This document shows, in pieces, positions 1 through 8,817 of a DNA stretch of 64,000 nt. Below the pieces are notes generated by a model. It did not search any database and had not been told where the DNA came from. It saw only the letters and a program-made list of their open reading frames with translations. Made by a program: the position numbers and the translations under genes. The stretch is from Methylotenera sp. GTDB taxonomy: Bacteria; Pseudomonadota; Gammaproteobacteria; Burkholderiales; Methylophilaceae. Location: NCBI GenBank assembly GCA_020622105.1, contig JAHRYP010000007.1, positions 1-64,000 of the forward strand, read 5' to 3'. Each line of letters begins with the position of its first letter. Position 1 is the stretch's first letter.

Positions 1-1
1 A

Positions 2-850
2 CGTAAGTTTTACACTGATAAGTTAAGCAGTAACATTTACCGCATTGGTAGCAAGAGTACATTAAGTACGATTGAGCCAGGTGCAAGTTTGACTGTGCCG
101 GCCCGTTTATTCTCTGGTCCGCAGACTAAGCGTGATTTGCATGCAACAGCGCCAGGCCTTGAGTTCACGGTAGATTATGGTTGGTTGACGATTATTGCAG
201 CGCCGTTATTCTGGCTGCTGGATAAAATTCACTCAGTTGTTCAAAACTGGGGCGTGGCAATTATCTTGCTGACTATTTTGATTAAAGCAGCTTTCTTCAA
301 ATTGTCAGCTTCAGGTTATCGCAGCATGGCGCAGATGCGTGAATTAGCGCCGCGCCTGCAGTCTATGAAAGAAAAATTTGGTGATGACCGCCAGAAGATG
401 CAAATGGCTATGATGGATCTCTATAAAAAAGAAAAGATCAATCCGATGGGCGGCTGTTTCCCAATTCTGATTCAAGTGCCTGTTTTCATTGCGCTTTATT
501 GGGTGTTGCTGGGTTCTGTAGAACTGCGCCATGCGCCGTTCTTTGGCTGGATCAAAGATCTTTCAGCGATTGACCCTTACTACATATTGCCGCTACTCAT
601 GGGCGCTACCATGCTGATCCAGACCAGGCTGAATCCTAAGCCAACTGACCCGATGCAGGCGAAAATCATGACCTGGATGCCGGTGATATTCAGTGTGTTC
701 TTCTTCTTCTTCCCGGCTGGCTTGGTATTGTACTGGCTGGTGAATAACGTGTTATCTATTGCTCAGCAATGGTACGTAAACAAAATGATTCATGCTGAGA
801 CTTTGTTGAAAAAACAAGGTAATCACCATAAAAAGTCAGGTGACCACTAA
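2..850 (+). CDS. yidC: Membrane protein insertase YidC (5' end outside window)
   Basis: YidC inserts and folds inner-membrane proteins, alone or with SecYEG; subunits a and c of the ATP synthase encoded downstream are classic clients. The reading frame is already open at the window edge, so about 282 C-terminal residues are visible: the end of the periplasmic domain, then the conserved core with five hydrophobic segments. The [12 protein letters not shown] stretch follows the first core helix and the [13 protein letters not shown] segment is a typical late membrane helix. The C-terminus is a short basic tail ([11 protein letters not shown]). The stop codon overlaps the GTG start of mnmE by 11 bp, the usual yidC-mnmE arrangement. 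An apparent TTG start at 89 is internal and not the true start. Family assignment is secure; only the N-terminus is missing. Confidence 0.97.
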   Translation, partial: RKFYTDKLSSNIYRIGSKSTLSTIEPGASLTVPARLFSGPQTKRDLHATAPGLEFTVDYGWLTIIAAPLFWLLDKIHSVVQNWGVAIILLTILIKAAFFKLSASGYRSMAQMRELAPRLQSMKEKFGDDRQKMQMAMMDLYKKEKINPMGGCFPILIQVPVFIALYWVLLGSVELRHAPFFGWIKDLSAIDPYYILPLLMGATMLIQTRLNPKPTDPMQAKIMTWMPVIFSVFFFFFPAGLVLYWLVNNVLSIAQQWYVNKMIHAETLLKKQGNHHKKSGDH

Positions 851-2186
851 TCTAACAGATACCATTGCCGCTATTGCCACAGCTAGTGGCGCTGGCGGTA
901 TTGGTGTTGTTAGAGTTTCTGGCCCGTTAAGCAAGGCTATCGCAATCGCAGTGCTAGGACACTGCCCTGCCCCGCGGCATGCAGCATATCTCGATTTTAA
1001 GCAGGCAGATGGTGATCTGATTGATCGTGGCATTGCCATTTTCTACCCTAATCCTCATTCTTACACCGGTGAAGACGTGCTTGAACTACAGGCGCACGGT
1101 GGCACTGCCCTGATGCAGATTGTATTGGCACGCTGTATTGCTTTAGGTGCGCGTCAGGCAGAGCCTGGAGAGTTTACGCGCCGTGCTTATCTTAATGACA
1201 AAATGGACCTTGCACAGGCCGAGGCAGTTGCTGATGTCATTAATGCAGCTACAGTAGAGGCAGCCAAAAGTGCGGTGCGTTCTCTGTCCGGCGAGTTCTC
1301 GCAGCGTATCAATACCTTGCTACTTAAACTCACAGATCTGCGCATGTATGTCGAGGCCTGTCTGGATTTTCCAGAAGAGGAAATTGATTTCATCACACAA
1401 GGCCGTGTTGGCGAAAAGCTGGCTGCAATTATTGCAGAGTTATCTTCAGTATTTGCAAAAGCAAAACAAGGCAGTTTACTACGAGAAGGTATTAATGTCG
1501 TTTTGGTTGGTCAGCCCAATGTCGGAAAATCAAGTTTGATGAATCAGCTTGCAGGTGAAGATATTGCGATTGTGACTTCAATTGCCGGAACCACACGTGA
1601 CACTATCAAGAATGCAATTCAGATTAATGGTGTGCCATTGCACATTATTGACACTGCTGGCTTGCGTGAAACTGATGATGAAGTGGAAAAATTCGGCATT
1701 GCGCGAACTTGGCGAGCCACAGAAACGGCTAATATCGCATTATTATTGGTAGATGCAGCTCATGGTATTACCGAAACAGAAAAATCGATTTTAGATAGGT
1801 TGCCGCAAGAAATCGCCAAAATTTGGGTTCATAATAAAATTGATGTGACTCAGGAACCGGCTTTAGTCGAAGAAAAAAACCAAGCAACACATATTTACCT
1901 CTCTGCTAAAACCGGAGTTGGTGTTGATTTACTAAAAGCGCAATTATTAAAATTAGCTGGATATCAGAATAATTCTGAAGGTGTTTTTATGGCGCGCACC
2001 CGACATTTGCAAGCGCTGTACGCAGTAGATGCACATTTGCAGCTGGCAAGTACACAAATTGATTCGGCTGAGTTGGTGGCAGAAGAGTTGCGATTAGCGC
2101 AAGAAGCGCTCAGTACGATCACCGGAGAATTTACACCCGATGATTTACTGGGTGAAATATTCTCTAAATTTTGTATCGGTAAATAA
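840..2186 (+). CDS. mnmE: tRNA uridine-5-carboxymethylaminomethyl GTPase MnmE
   Basis: With MnmG it forms the complex that installs the (carboxymethyl)aminomethyl group at C5 of wobble uridine-34 in certain tRNAs, using GTP, a folate one-carbon unit and FAD. The 448-residue length is standard. The N-terminal folate-binding domain ([19 protein letters not shown]) is followed by a helical domain carrying an embedded GTPase with G1 GQPNVGKSS near residue 224, the G3 element DTAG, and G4 NKID. The protein ends in the family-specific CIGK motif, whose cysteine is catalytically required. Start is GTG, overlapping yidC by 11 bp, which implies translational coupling. Its partner mnmG lies 3 kb downstream, separated here by the parS region. 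Confidence 0.98.
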   Translation: MTTNLTDTIAAIATASGAGGIGVVRVSGPLSKAIAIAVLGHCPAPRHAAYLDFKQADGDLIDRGIAIFYPNPHSYTGEDVLELQAHGGTALMQIVLARCIALGARQAEPGEFTRRAYLNDKMDLAQAEAVADVINAATVEAAKSAVRSLSGEFSQRINTLLLKLTDLRMYVEACLDFPEEEIDFITQGRVGEKLAAIIAELSSVFAKAKQGSLLREGINVVLVGQPNVGKSSLMNQLAGEDIAIVTSIAGTTRDTIKNAIQINGVPLHIIDTAGLRETDDEVEKFGIARTWRATETANIALLLVDAAHGITETEKSILDRLPQEIAKIWVHNKIDVTQEPALVEEKNQATHIYLSAKTGVGVDLLKAQLLKLAGYQNNSEGVFMARTRHLQALYAVDAHLQLASTQIDSAELVAEELRLAQEALSTITGEFTPDDLLGEIFSKFCIGK

Positions 2187-2279
2187 CTACAATTTTTAAG
2201 CGATACTTATTCGTAGTTACGTGCCAATAAAAATATCAACTTCAGATCTCCCCAGTATCGAATTAGGGACAGGCTTTGC

Positions 2280-2320
2280 ATCCGTTCACATTTAGACGAG
2301 CGCAATGCGAACGGATTTTA
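2280..2320 (+). terminator. Possible terminator hairpin after mnmE
   Basis: Arms ATCCGTTC (2280-2287) and GAACGGAT (2309-2316) pair perfectly, with three further inner pairs after one mismatch, followed by a short T-rich stretch. It lies about 95 bp after the mnmE stop, in the convergent gap with the yegP-type gene. The T-run is weak, so termination is uncertain. Confidence 0.35.
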
Positions 2321-2356
2321 ATATCATCGTACCATAAGTAATGGCAGCCCGATAAA

Positions 2357-2692
2357 TTAAGCTGTCGTATCTACCACCTGCGCGTCAGGCGCATTTTTCT
2401 TCACAGATTCAATACCATTATCGCGAGCAGCTTCACTTTCATATTGCTGACTTTGGCCAATAATCTGATGGTTACCTGCTTTAAGTGTAAAGTACGGCTT
2501 GCCAGATTTTGACACTAGTCGCTCATAGCGACCATCTTCCGGCGCGTTTTTCTGGATAGAAGCAATGCCGTTTAAAGCGCTGGTTTTGGTTTCGTACATC
2601 TCGGATTGCAGAATAACCTGACCATTGCCTGCTAGTAAATTGAAATGAAATTGCCCATCTTTAGCTACTTTTAGTTCAAATTTCCCGGCCAT
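2357..2692 (-). CDS. yegP: YegP family (DUF1508) small protein
   Basis: A 111-residue protein made of two tandem DUF1508 modules. Each has the pattern KxGxxxFxLxAGNxQxIxxSxxY, followed by a helix ending IxSxxKNAP: the first at about residues 9-52 (FHFNLLAGNGQVI ... IQKNAPED), the second at about 58-103 (YFTLKAGNHQII ... VKKNAPDA). E. coli YegP has the same two-repeat design; its function is not established, though it is often associated with stress or stationary phase. It reads convergently to mnmE. A purine-rich AAGGAGCAC-type ribosome site precedes the ATG on the minus strand. Family assignment is firm, role unknown. Confidence 0.93.
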   Translation of the reverse strand: MAGKFELKVAKDGQFHFNLLAGNGQVILQSEMYETKTSALNGIASIQKNAPEDGRYERLVSKSGKPYFTLKAGNHQIIGQSQQYESEAARDNGIESVKKNAPDAQVVDTTA

Positions 2693-2840
2693 AGTAGTGC
2701 TCCTTATTGTTTGTTTTTAAAAAATAGAGGTATACCAAAACTAACTATACCTCTATTTAAAGCTAATTGCCAATCGTAAGCAGGTTATAAATATTGGTAT
2801 GTTTCCTATTGATAAGCACGGGTTTACCAGCTATCTGTAA

Positions 2841-2856
2841 TGTTTCACGTGAAACA
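2841..2856. promoter_or_regulatory. parS site 1 (ParB-binding centromere)
   Basis: The 16-bp palindrome TGTTTCACGTGAAACA matches the bacterial parS consensus exactly. ParB, encoded at 8810-9685 in this window, would load here and spread. The site is 50 bp upstream of the decayed methyltransferase start. Confidence 0.95.
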
Positions 2857-2905
2857 TAAGCATCACGGTATTACTTTTGCTAATAATAAAGTGTATGCAT
2901 ACATT

Positions 2906-4185
2906 ATGGGCCTTTCCCGGAACGAGATAAAAAACTCGCGCAAATGCCTTTTCTAAAGAATGGCAAGATGCATCTTAATAGTCATGCCAAACCCTTTATT
3001 GTCGGCATCTTTGAAATGTTGGTATCACCAATAAACGTGTAGACACCTTTGAACATTCTGTTAAAAAGCACGCTGGAAAATGGTTGCGTTGGCGCTGAAG
3101 CCGATGTAAAGAATGGTTATGTAGATTTATTTTGCCTGTTTGCAGAAGATACCACTATCTTTGAAAGATGCCAGCTTCAGGATTATATCGAAACCAATGC
3201 AAATGCAGATGTCAGTGATTCGGCACATCATCTTAGCAGTATGTTTTATGTAGTCAACACGACGCCGGGCAAGCGGCTAAAAATCTGGATGAAAGCTTGG
3301 CAGATTTTCCTTATGTAAATAACAAGCTGTTAGCAGAGCAATTACCACCAGCGCAGTTTGATAGAAAAATGCGCGATACATTGCTAGATTTGTGAGCGCA
3401 GGATTGGACTATAATCTCCACTGCTATCTTAGGTAGCCTGTTTTAAAGCAATATGATAGTGAAGCGCGACGTAATCTGGGAGCGCGCTACACGAGAGAAG
3501 GCAATATTCTAAGCATGCGGCTGCGGTAACTTTCTGGTTATTACTTACCGTGAACTTATATTGTTGGATATGGAGATATTAAGAGCCAATAGAGAATGCG
3601 GCCAGCAAGTGCTGGATGTGCAAACCCTAATTAATATTGGCGCAGGCCAGTTTTAAGGCATCAAGATTGAAGCGTTCCCGCGCAAATCGAATAAGTCGTG
3701 CTATGGCTCAGCGATCACCAGATGAACATGGAAATATCGGTAGAATTTGATGCTAATTTCGCACTTATTCCACTTAAAGACACGCCTCGTGCGTATGAGC
3801 AACGCCCTGCAAATGGATTGGGCAAGTGTATTGCCGCCAGACCGTTGTAGTGATGTGCTTGGTAATCCCGCAGCTTTTAGGTAAGAGTAATCTGTCAGCA
3901 GTACAAAAAACTGGCATGCAATTGGTGTGCGGCAATCCATATGAATTATCGCCTGAATTCCATGGTCACGAAGCTCCTCGCAATGGCAAGCAGATTAAGG
4001 CGGTCTAATCTCATTAGGGCAAGCGCATCAGGTACTGGATAGAGCTGTAGATGCAGCTTATGGTTGTAAAGATGTAAATGCCGATGCAGCGCGAGTAGTT
4101 TTTTGTTTGAGTGCTATCAGGCTATTACTAGTTTGCTGCCAGCAGTAAAAAAGTTAGGAAAGCTCGTAAGTCTTTAGAGAAGTAA
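2906..4185 (+). pseudogene. Decayed MmeI/YeeA-like DNA methyltransferase (type IIG-like) pseudogene
   Basis: No long frame survives, but joined frames retain a collinear set of family signatures. These are an N-terminus MGLSRNEIK at 2906, broken by a frameshift in an A-run near 2928-2934 and continuing as NAFSKEWQDAS; KRVDTFEHSVKKH near 3023; FCLFAEDTTIF near 3130; NLDESLADFPYVNNKL near 3280; the SAM-binding motif ACGCGNFLVITYREL near 3513; DWASVLPPDRCSDVLGNP near 3816, where the catalytic NPPF motif IV is damaged; and the C-terminal HQVLDRAVDAAYG near 4030. These match the large class I SAM-dependent DNA methyltransferases related to MmeI and E. coli YeeA. Intact members are about 900 residues (2.7 kb); the 1.28 kb here implies deletions between the C-terminal part and motif IV and within the N-terminal nuclease-like region, plus several stops and frameshifts. 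Recognised by eye from joined frames; boundaries are approximate. Confidence 0.8.
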
Positions 4186-4480
4186 AGTAATTCATATATC
4201 TAAGGTAGCCAACATCTTGCCCACTGATGTAAGTAATATTTTGCGTGTGTGTAGATAACTCCCCACCCTGCTCGGTAATGAAGAGTCATTCATAACCACG
4301 TCATTGCGACTGACGTAGTCGCGGGGCAATCCAGTCTAAAGGAAGGCAGACGAAATTTATTGCTTCGAAACAAAGTTTCTCGCAAATACAAGTCAGCATG
4401 CTTATGTTAGTTGCTAGCTTACTTTATAGCGCTTGTTTAATGAACTCAATGACGAGCAACATTGAAAAGAGACATAAAAA
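4186..4480. repeat. Intergenic segment with a CGTCATTGCGA...GCAATCCAG-type repeat
   Basis: Non-coding stretch after the pseudogene. At 4299-4335 it carries a unit starting CGTCATTGCGACT and ending GGGGCAATCCAGTC, with a GCGACT/AGTCGC hairpin (4306-4311 and 4317-4322). This resembles a short intergenic repeat seen in many bacteria, recalled rather than searched. At 4360-4385 a second inverted repeat, TTGC..GAAAC-AAA-GTTTC..GCAA, follows. No gene is evident in this stretch. Confidence 0.45.
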
Positions 4481-4509
4481 AAGCAGTGTTTCACGTGAAA
4501 CACTGCTTT
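4476..4509 (-). terminator. Intrinsic terminator of the SHP cytochrome gene, built around parS site 2
   Basis: On the minus strand the 30-bp perfect palindrome (4480-4509, core AAGCAG-parS-CTGCTT) is followed directly by a seven-T run (the complement of A4476-4482), the layout of a rho-independent terminator 67 bp past the cytochrome stop codon. The plus strand has a weaker TAATTTTT tail, so it may also stop rightward transcripts. Confidence 0.8.
4487..4502. promoter_or_regulatory. parS site 2 (ParB-binding centromere)
   Basis: Perfect TGTTTCACGTGAAACA. It is the centre of a longer 30-bp palindrome that also forms the cytochrome terminator. Confidence 0.95.
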
Positions 4510-4575
4510 AATTTTTGTACCAACGCTTACAACTTCTAAATCATTAGATAATTCACATGGAATTATCTAAAAGAT

Positions 4576-5019
4576 TTATTTTTTAGGTGTAGGCGTTTTT
4601 TCAGTTAACAAGTAAGCGATGTAGTTTGCTTTTTCAGCGGCAGTACAATCAGCACCGATCACTTCGTTGCAATGTTTAGTGAATTGTTCTTCAACTTTAT
4701 CAACATCAGCAAAGCGTTTATGATTTACGTTAGGTGATAATGGTGCAATTTTTTTGCCAGTAACGATGTGCTTACCTTCGTTAGCCGGGTTTTGTGTATG
4801 GCATGATGCACATGCTGTTTCTTTGCCATTTGCACCTTTGATCTTGCGATTAAAGAACAATTTACCATCAACAGCTGATGGGCTGCCATATTCTGGGTTG
4901 GCAGTTTTAGCGAATGATTTATATTTTGTTTGTAGTTTAACTGCATTTTCTACATCAGCATTGGCTGAGAATGCAGCAAAGCCTAATAAGGCCGCCAAAA
5001 CAATACTTAAGTTTTTCAT
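4576..5019 (-). CDS. SHP-type cytochrome c (DUF1924 family), periplasmic
   Basis: A 147-residue secreted monoheme cytochrome. A signal peptide occupies about residues 1-21 (cleavage after SANA), and the heme-attachment motif CASCH lies near residue 90. The C-terminal half closely resembles the Rhodobacter sphaeroides heme protein SHP: KKIAPLSPNVNHKRFADVDKV then CNEVIGADC. In SHP the equivalent CNSVIG segment supplies an asparagine sixth heme ligand flanked by a disulfide, giving a cytochrome that binds oxygen or small ligands; both cysteines and the asparagine are present here. SHP genes are usually next to a diheme cytochrome c and a b-type cytochrome; neither is adjacent. A GGAG ribosome site precedes the start. 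The function (ligand or oxygen binding, electron transfer) is inferred from the family. Confidence 0.85.
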   Translation of the reverse strand: MKNLSIVLAALLGFAAFSANADVENAVKLQTKYKSFAKTANPEYGSPSAVDGKLFFNRKIKGANGKETACASCHTQNPANEGKHIVTGKKIAPLSPNVNHKRFADVDKVEEQFTKHCNEVIGADCTAAEKANYIAYLLTEKTPTPKK

Positions 5020-5189
5020 TTATTTCTCCGTAGTGTGAATAAAGATACCAGCTTTAGTAAAACGTATTGAGTAGTTGGTAATTATAACCCCTATCAATTA
5101 TAAACCAATTTAACGCGCCGTATGCGTTATTGGAATACATTTTATGCGAATTTTGTTAAGAAAATGTTTCAGTGTTGTAATTGGCAGGT

Positions 5190-5205
5190 TGTTTCACGTG
5201 AAACA
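5190..5205. promoter_or_regulatory. parS site 3 (ParB-binding centromere)
   Basis: Third perfect TGTTTCACGTGAAACA, in the leader between the SHP cytochrome and mnmG, 92 bp before the mnmG start and about 2.8 kb from parA. Confidence 0.95.
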
Positions 5206-5296
5206 CTCATTTAAAACATCGTTTTACATGACCTTACAGGCAGATTGCGTTAAACTTTCAAACTCTTGGTTTTATAGAATTTTTAGCGGTTAAAAC

Positions 5297-7219
5297 ATGA
5301 ATTTTCCTGATATTTTTGATGTAATAGTAGTGGGCGGTGGTCATGCCGGTACTGAAGCCGCACTTGCGGCTGCCCGCATGGGCCTAAAGACCTTATTGCT
5401 TACGCACAACATCGAAACTCTGGGACAAATGTCCTGTAACCCTAGTATCGGCGGTATCGGTAAGGGTCATCTGGTAAAAGAGGTGGATGCACTTGGCGGC
5501 GCTATGGCAGCTGCAACGGATGAAGGCGGCATTCAGTTCCGTATTTTGAACTCCAGCAAGGGGCCTGCGGTAAGGGCGACCCGTGCACAAGCTGACCGTA
5601 TTTTGTACAAGGCGGCTATACGTCGCATGCTTGAAAACCAGCCTAACCTGTGGCTGTTTCAGCAGGCGGTAGACGACATTATTCTGGATGGTGAGCGCGC
5701 GGCCGGCGTGGTGACGCAATTAGGCTTACGTTTCAGCTCAAAATCTGTGGTGCTTACAGCGGGTACTTTTTTAGGCGGTTTGGTGCATGTGGGTCTGAAG
5801 AACTACAGTGCAGGCCGTGCCGGTGATCCCCCTTCTATTTCGTTGGCAGCACGTCTGCGTGAAATCGGGTTGCCAGCGGGTCGTTTAAAAACAGGTACGC
5901 CGCCGCGCATTGATGGCCGTACCATTGATTATTCAGTAATGACTATGCAGCCCGGTGATGACCCAGTGCCGGTGTTTTCATTTTTAGGTAATGCGGCACA
6001 GCACCCTGCCCAGCTTCCGTGCTGGATTACGCATACGAATGCGCGTACGCATGACATTATCCGCAGTGGTTTGGATCGCTCACCAATGTATACCGGCGTG
6101 ATTGAGGGCGTAGGCCCGCGTTACTGCCCAAGTGTAGAAGATAAAATTCATCGCTTTGCCGATAAAGAATCACATCAGATTTTTCTGGAGCCGGAAGGTT
6201 TAAATACGAACGAGGTGTATCCGAACGGTATTTCAACCAGCCTGCCATTTGATATTCAGCTGGCTTTGGTGCGCTCAGTAAAAGGTTTGGAAAATGCCCA
6301 TATTCTGCGTCCAGGGTATGCAATTGAATATGATTACTATGATCCACGCGCTTTAAAAAGCACGCTGGAAACTAAAGCGATTCAAGGTCTGTTTTTTGCC
6401 GGTCAAATCAATGGCACTACCGGATATGAAGAAGCTGCTGCTCAGGGCTTGCTCGCCGGTGCCAATGCCGGTTTATATGCGCAAGGTAAAGACGGCTGGT
6501 GCCCTGCCCGCGATGAGGCTTATTTAGGGGTGCTGGTGGATGACTTGATTACGCGCGGTGTCAGTGAGCCGTACCGTATGTTTACTTCCAGGGCAGAATA
6601 CAGGCTGCAACTCAGGGAAGACAATGCAGATATGCGTCTGACTGAAATCGGCCGTAAATTAGGTTTGGTGGATGATGTGCGCTGGGAAGCGTTCAGTCGC
6701 AAACTTGAGGCCGTGGCGCGCGAGCAGGAGCGTTTGAAGAAAACTTTTGTACAGCCGGCTAATTTAAGTGCCGAACTGATGCAATCTGTATTCGGCAAGC
6801 CGCTGGAGCATGAATATAGTTTGTTTGAATTACTGCGTCGCCCGGAAGTGAGCTACGAACAAGTACTGTCACTGGGTGAGTTGGGTTTAGGTGAAGTAGA
6901 GCCAGCCGTGCGTGAGCAGGTAGAGATCGCAGCAAAATATCAGGGCTACATTGATCGCCAGATTGATGAAGTGGCGCGTAGTCGCGGTCAGGAAAATACC
7001 AAATTACCGAATGATCTGGATTATCGTGAGATTCACGGATTGCCGATCGAAGCGCAGCAAAAACTGAATGCACATAAACCTGAAACCATAGGTCAGGCTA
7101 GCCGTATTTCCGGCATTACACCGGCAGCGATTTCATTATTGCTGGTGTATTTAAAACGTAAATCACGCGCTAAAGCGGTCAACTTGGATGATGCAGGCGA
7201 TGTAGGGAATGTAGCATGA
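5297..7219 (+). CDS. mnmG: tRNA uridine-5-carboxymethylaminomethyl modification enzyme MnmG
   Basis: FAD-dependent partner of MnmE (old name GidA), acting on wobble U34 of tRNAs in the cytoplasm. It is 640 residues, normal for the family. The dinucleotide-binding [10 protein letters not shown] sits at residues 13-22, and the family signatures [20 protein letters not shown] and [10 protein letters not shown] follow; the latter stretch contributes to FAD binding. The [18 protein letters not shown] stretch and the C-terminal helical MnmE/tRNA-binding domain ([23 protein letters not shown]) are intact. It overlaps rsmG by 4 bp (ATGA), giving the conserved mnmG-rsmG-parA-parB order typical of the origin region. 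Confidence 0.98.
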   Translation: MNFPDIFDVIVVGGGHAGTEAALAAARMGLKTLLLTHNIETLGQMSCNPSIGGIGKGHLVKEVDALGGAMAAATDEGGIQFRILNSSKGPAVRATRAQADRILYKAAIRRMLENQPNLWLFQQAVDDIILDGERAAGVVTQLGLRFSSKSVVLTAGTFLGGLVHVGLKNYSAGRAGDPPSISLAARLREIGLPAGRLKTGTPPRIDGRTIDYSVMTMQPGDDPVPVFSFLGNAAQHPAQLPCWITHTNARTHDIIRSGLDRSPMYTGVIEGVGPRYCPSVEDKIHRFADKESHQIFLEPEGLNTNEVYPNGISTSLPFDIQLALVRSVKGLENAHILRPGYAIEYDYYDPRALKSTLETKAIQGLFFAGQINGTTGYEEAAAQGLLAGANAGLYAQGKDGWCPARDEAYLGVLVDDLITRGVSEPYRMFTSRAEYRLQLREDNADMRLTEIGRKLGLVDDVRWEAFSRKLEAVAREQERLKKTFVQPANLSAELMQSVFGKPLEHEYSLFELLRRPEVSYEQVLSLGELGLGEVEPAVREQVEIAAKYQGYIDRQIDEVARSRGQENTKLPNDLDYREIHGLPIEAQQKLNAHKPETIGQASRISGITPAAISLLLVYLKRKSRAKAVNLDDAGDVGNVA

Positions 7220-7947
7220 GTGCGCCAGGTGTAAATAATAGCCCAAAAAGTACCCCAAAACCCAGTCCGAAAACGAGTGCAGATAATAGTATGCCTGCCA
7301 ACCTGAAGCAAGATGCGCTGCTGGAGTTGCGTACCAAATTGGAAGCAGGCTTACAGGAAATGGGTTTGCAAATCAGTGCCGAACAGCAGCAAAAGCTCTT
7401 GGATTATGTGGCGTTGATCTACAAATGGAATCAGGTGCATAACCTGACCGCCGTGCGCGAACCATTGGAGATGGTAACGCTGCATATTCTGGATAGCTTA
7501 TCTGTATTGCCATACATTGATTGTAAGCGCTTACTTGATGTTGGCGCTGGTGCCGGCTTGCCAAGTATTCCATTGGCAATTTGCCTGCCAGAGTTGCAGG
7601 TGACGGCGATTGATGCCGTGCAGAAAAAAGTGAGCTTTATGCGTCAGGCAAAAGCGCAATTGGGCTTAACTAATTTCAATGTGATCCATGGCCGTATTGA
7701 AGATCAGCAAGTGCCAAGTAAAGACATGCCTGAGATGTTTGATGTGATTACTTCACGCGCATTTTCAGAAATTGGCTTGTTTGTAAAATTAACCAAACAT
7801 CTGCTGGCAGATGATGGCAGGTGGCTGGCGATGAAAGGCACTATTCCGCAGCATGAGTTTGAAAAGAGCGGGTTGCAGCCGGTGGAGATAAAGGTATTAA
7901 AGGTAGCGGGACTTGATGCCGAGCGGCATTTGATTGTTTTGAAGTAA
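7216..7947 (+). CDS. rsmG: 16S rRNA (guanine-527-N7) methyltransferase RsmG
   Basis: Methylates N7 of G527 in 16S rRNA using SAM (old name GidB). It is 243 residues, with the SAM-binding motif [13 protein letters not shown] near residue 106 and the RsmG-type [12 protein letters not shown] segment near residue 70. The first 25 residues are a Ser/Pro/Lys-rich extension not needed for the fold; translation could instead begin at the internal ATG at 7291 (MPANLKQD). The ATG overlapping the mnmG stop favours the longer form through translational coupling. Confidence 0.97.
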   Translation: MSAPGVNNSPKSTPKPSPKTSADNSMPANLKQDALLELRTKLEAGLQEMGLQISAEQQQKLLDYVALIYKWNQVHNLTAVREPLEMVTLHILDSLSVLPYIDCKRLLDVGAGAGLPSIPLAICLPELQVTAIDAVQKKVSFMRQAKAQLGLTNFNVIHGRIEDQQVPSKDMPEMFDVITSRAFSEIGLFVKLTKHLLADDGRWLAMKGTIPQHEFEKSGLQPVEIKVLKVAGLDAERHLIVLK

Positions 7948-8031
7948 ATGCTTTTGAAATAAGATTTTTTTAAGTGTGTTCTTAGTTAATGATCGTTTGT
8001 TACGTAATACTGAAAGTCATAGAAAAATAAC

Positions 8032-8817
8032 ATGAAAATATTAGCAATTACCAATCAAAAAGGCGGCGTGGGTAAAACGACTACGTGCGTCAATTTGGCA
8101 GCTAGCCTGGCTAGTCTGGGTAAACGAGTGCTGTTGATCGACCTGGATCCGCAAGGTAATGCCAGTACCGGCAGCGGTATTGATAAAGCACATTTGAAAT
8201 TAAGTATTTACCATGTGCTGATAGGCGAAAAAACGCTGCAAGAAGTGGTGGTTAATAGTGACAAAGGCGGTTTTGATATCGCGCCTTCTAACCGTGAGCT
8301 CGCAGGTGCGGAAGTCGAGCTGGTTAATGAGTTGGCGCGCGAGAATCGTTTAAAGACTGCCATTGCAAAAGTAAACGGCGATTATGATTTCGTATTGCTG
8401 GATTGCCCCCCTGCCCTCAACCTGGTGACTGTAAATGCACTTACGGCCGCTAGTGCAGTGATGATTCCGATGCAGTGTGAGTATTATGCGTTAGAGGGTT
8501 TGTCAGATCTGGTGAACACTATTAAGAAGGTGCGCGCACATTTAAACCCGACATTAGAGATTGAAGGTCTGCTGCGCACCTTGTTTGATAACCGTAACAT
8601 GCTGGCACAGCAGGTATCGGCGCAATTAATCAGCCATTTTGGCGATAAAGTCTATACGACGGTCATTCCACGTAATATTCGATTAGCTGAAGCGCCAAGC
8701 TACGGTGTGCCGGTGCTTGTTTATGATAAGAGTTCTAAAGGCGCAGTGGCTTATATGGAGTTAGCGCAGGAAATTACCCATAAAGAAAATATACGCAAAG
8801 AGAAAAAACATGGCTAA
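8032..8817 (+). CDS. parA: Chromosome partitioning ATPase ParA
   Basis: ParA/Soj Walker-type ATPase that drives segregation of the ParB-parS complex near the origin. It is 261 residues with deviant Walker A KGGVGKTT at residues 10-17, Walker A' DLDPQGNAS, and the Walker B region FVLLDCPPALN. The chromosomal-type short N-terminus has no extra DNA-binding domain, unlike many plasmid ParAs. It starts 84 bp after rsmG and overlaps parB by 8 bp. Its cognate parS sites are at 2841, 4487 and 5190. Confidence 0.98.
   Translation: MKILAITNQKGGVGKTTTCVNLAASLASLGKRVLLIDLDPQGNASTGSGIDKAHLKLSIYHVLIGEKTLQEVVVNSDKGGFDIAPSNRELAGAEVELVNELARENRLKTAIAKVNGDYDFVLLDCPPALNLVTVNALTAASAVMIPMQCEYYALEGLSDLVNTIKKVRAHLNPTLEIEGLLRTLFDNRNMLAQQVSAQLISHFGDKVYTTVIPRNIRLAEAPSYGVPVLVYDKSSKGAVAYMELAQEITHKENIRKEKKHG

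Noticed and set aside
3826-4008. Apparent 60-residue rightward frame and other short frames between 3.0 and 4.0 kb as separate genes
   Set aside because: They are fragments of one decayed methyltransferase; conserved motifs continue across the frame changes.
2693-5296. Replication origin (oriC) within the gene-poor parS region
   Set aside because: No cluster of DnaA boxes and no dnaA or dnaN nearby; only isolated TTATCCAC-like words occur elsewhere inside genes. The origin is more likely left of the window.
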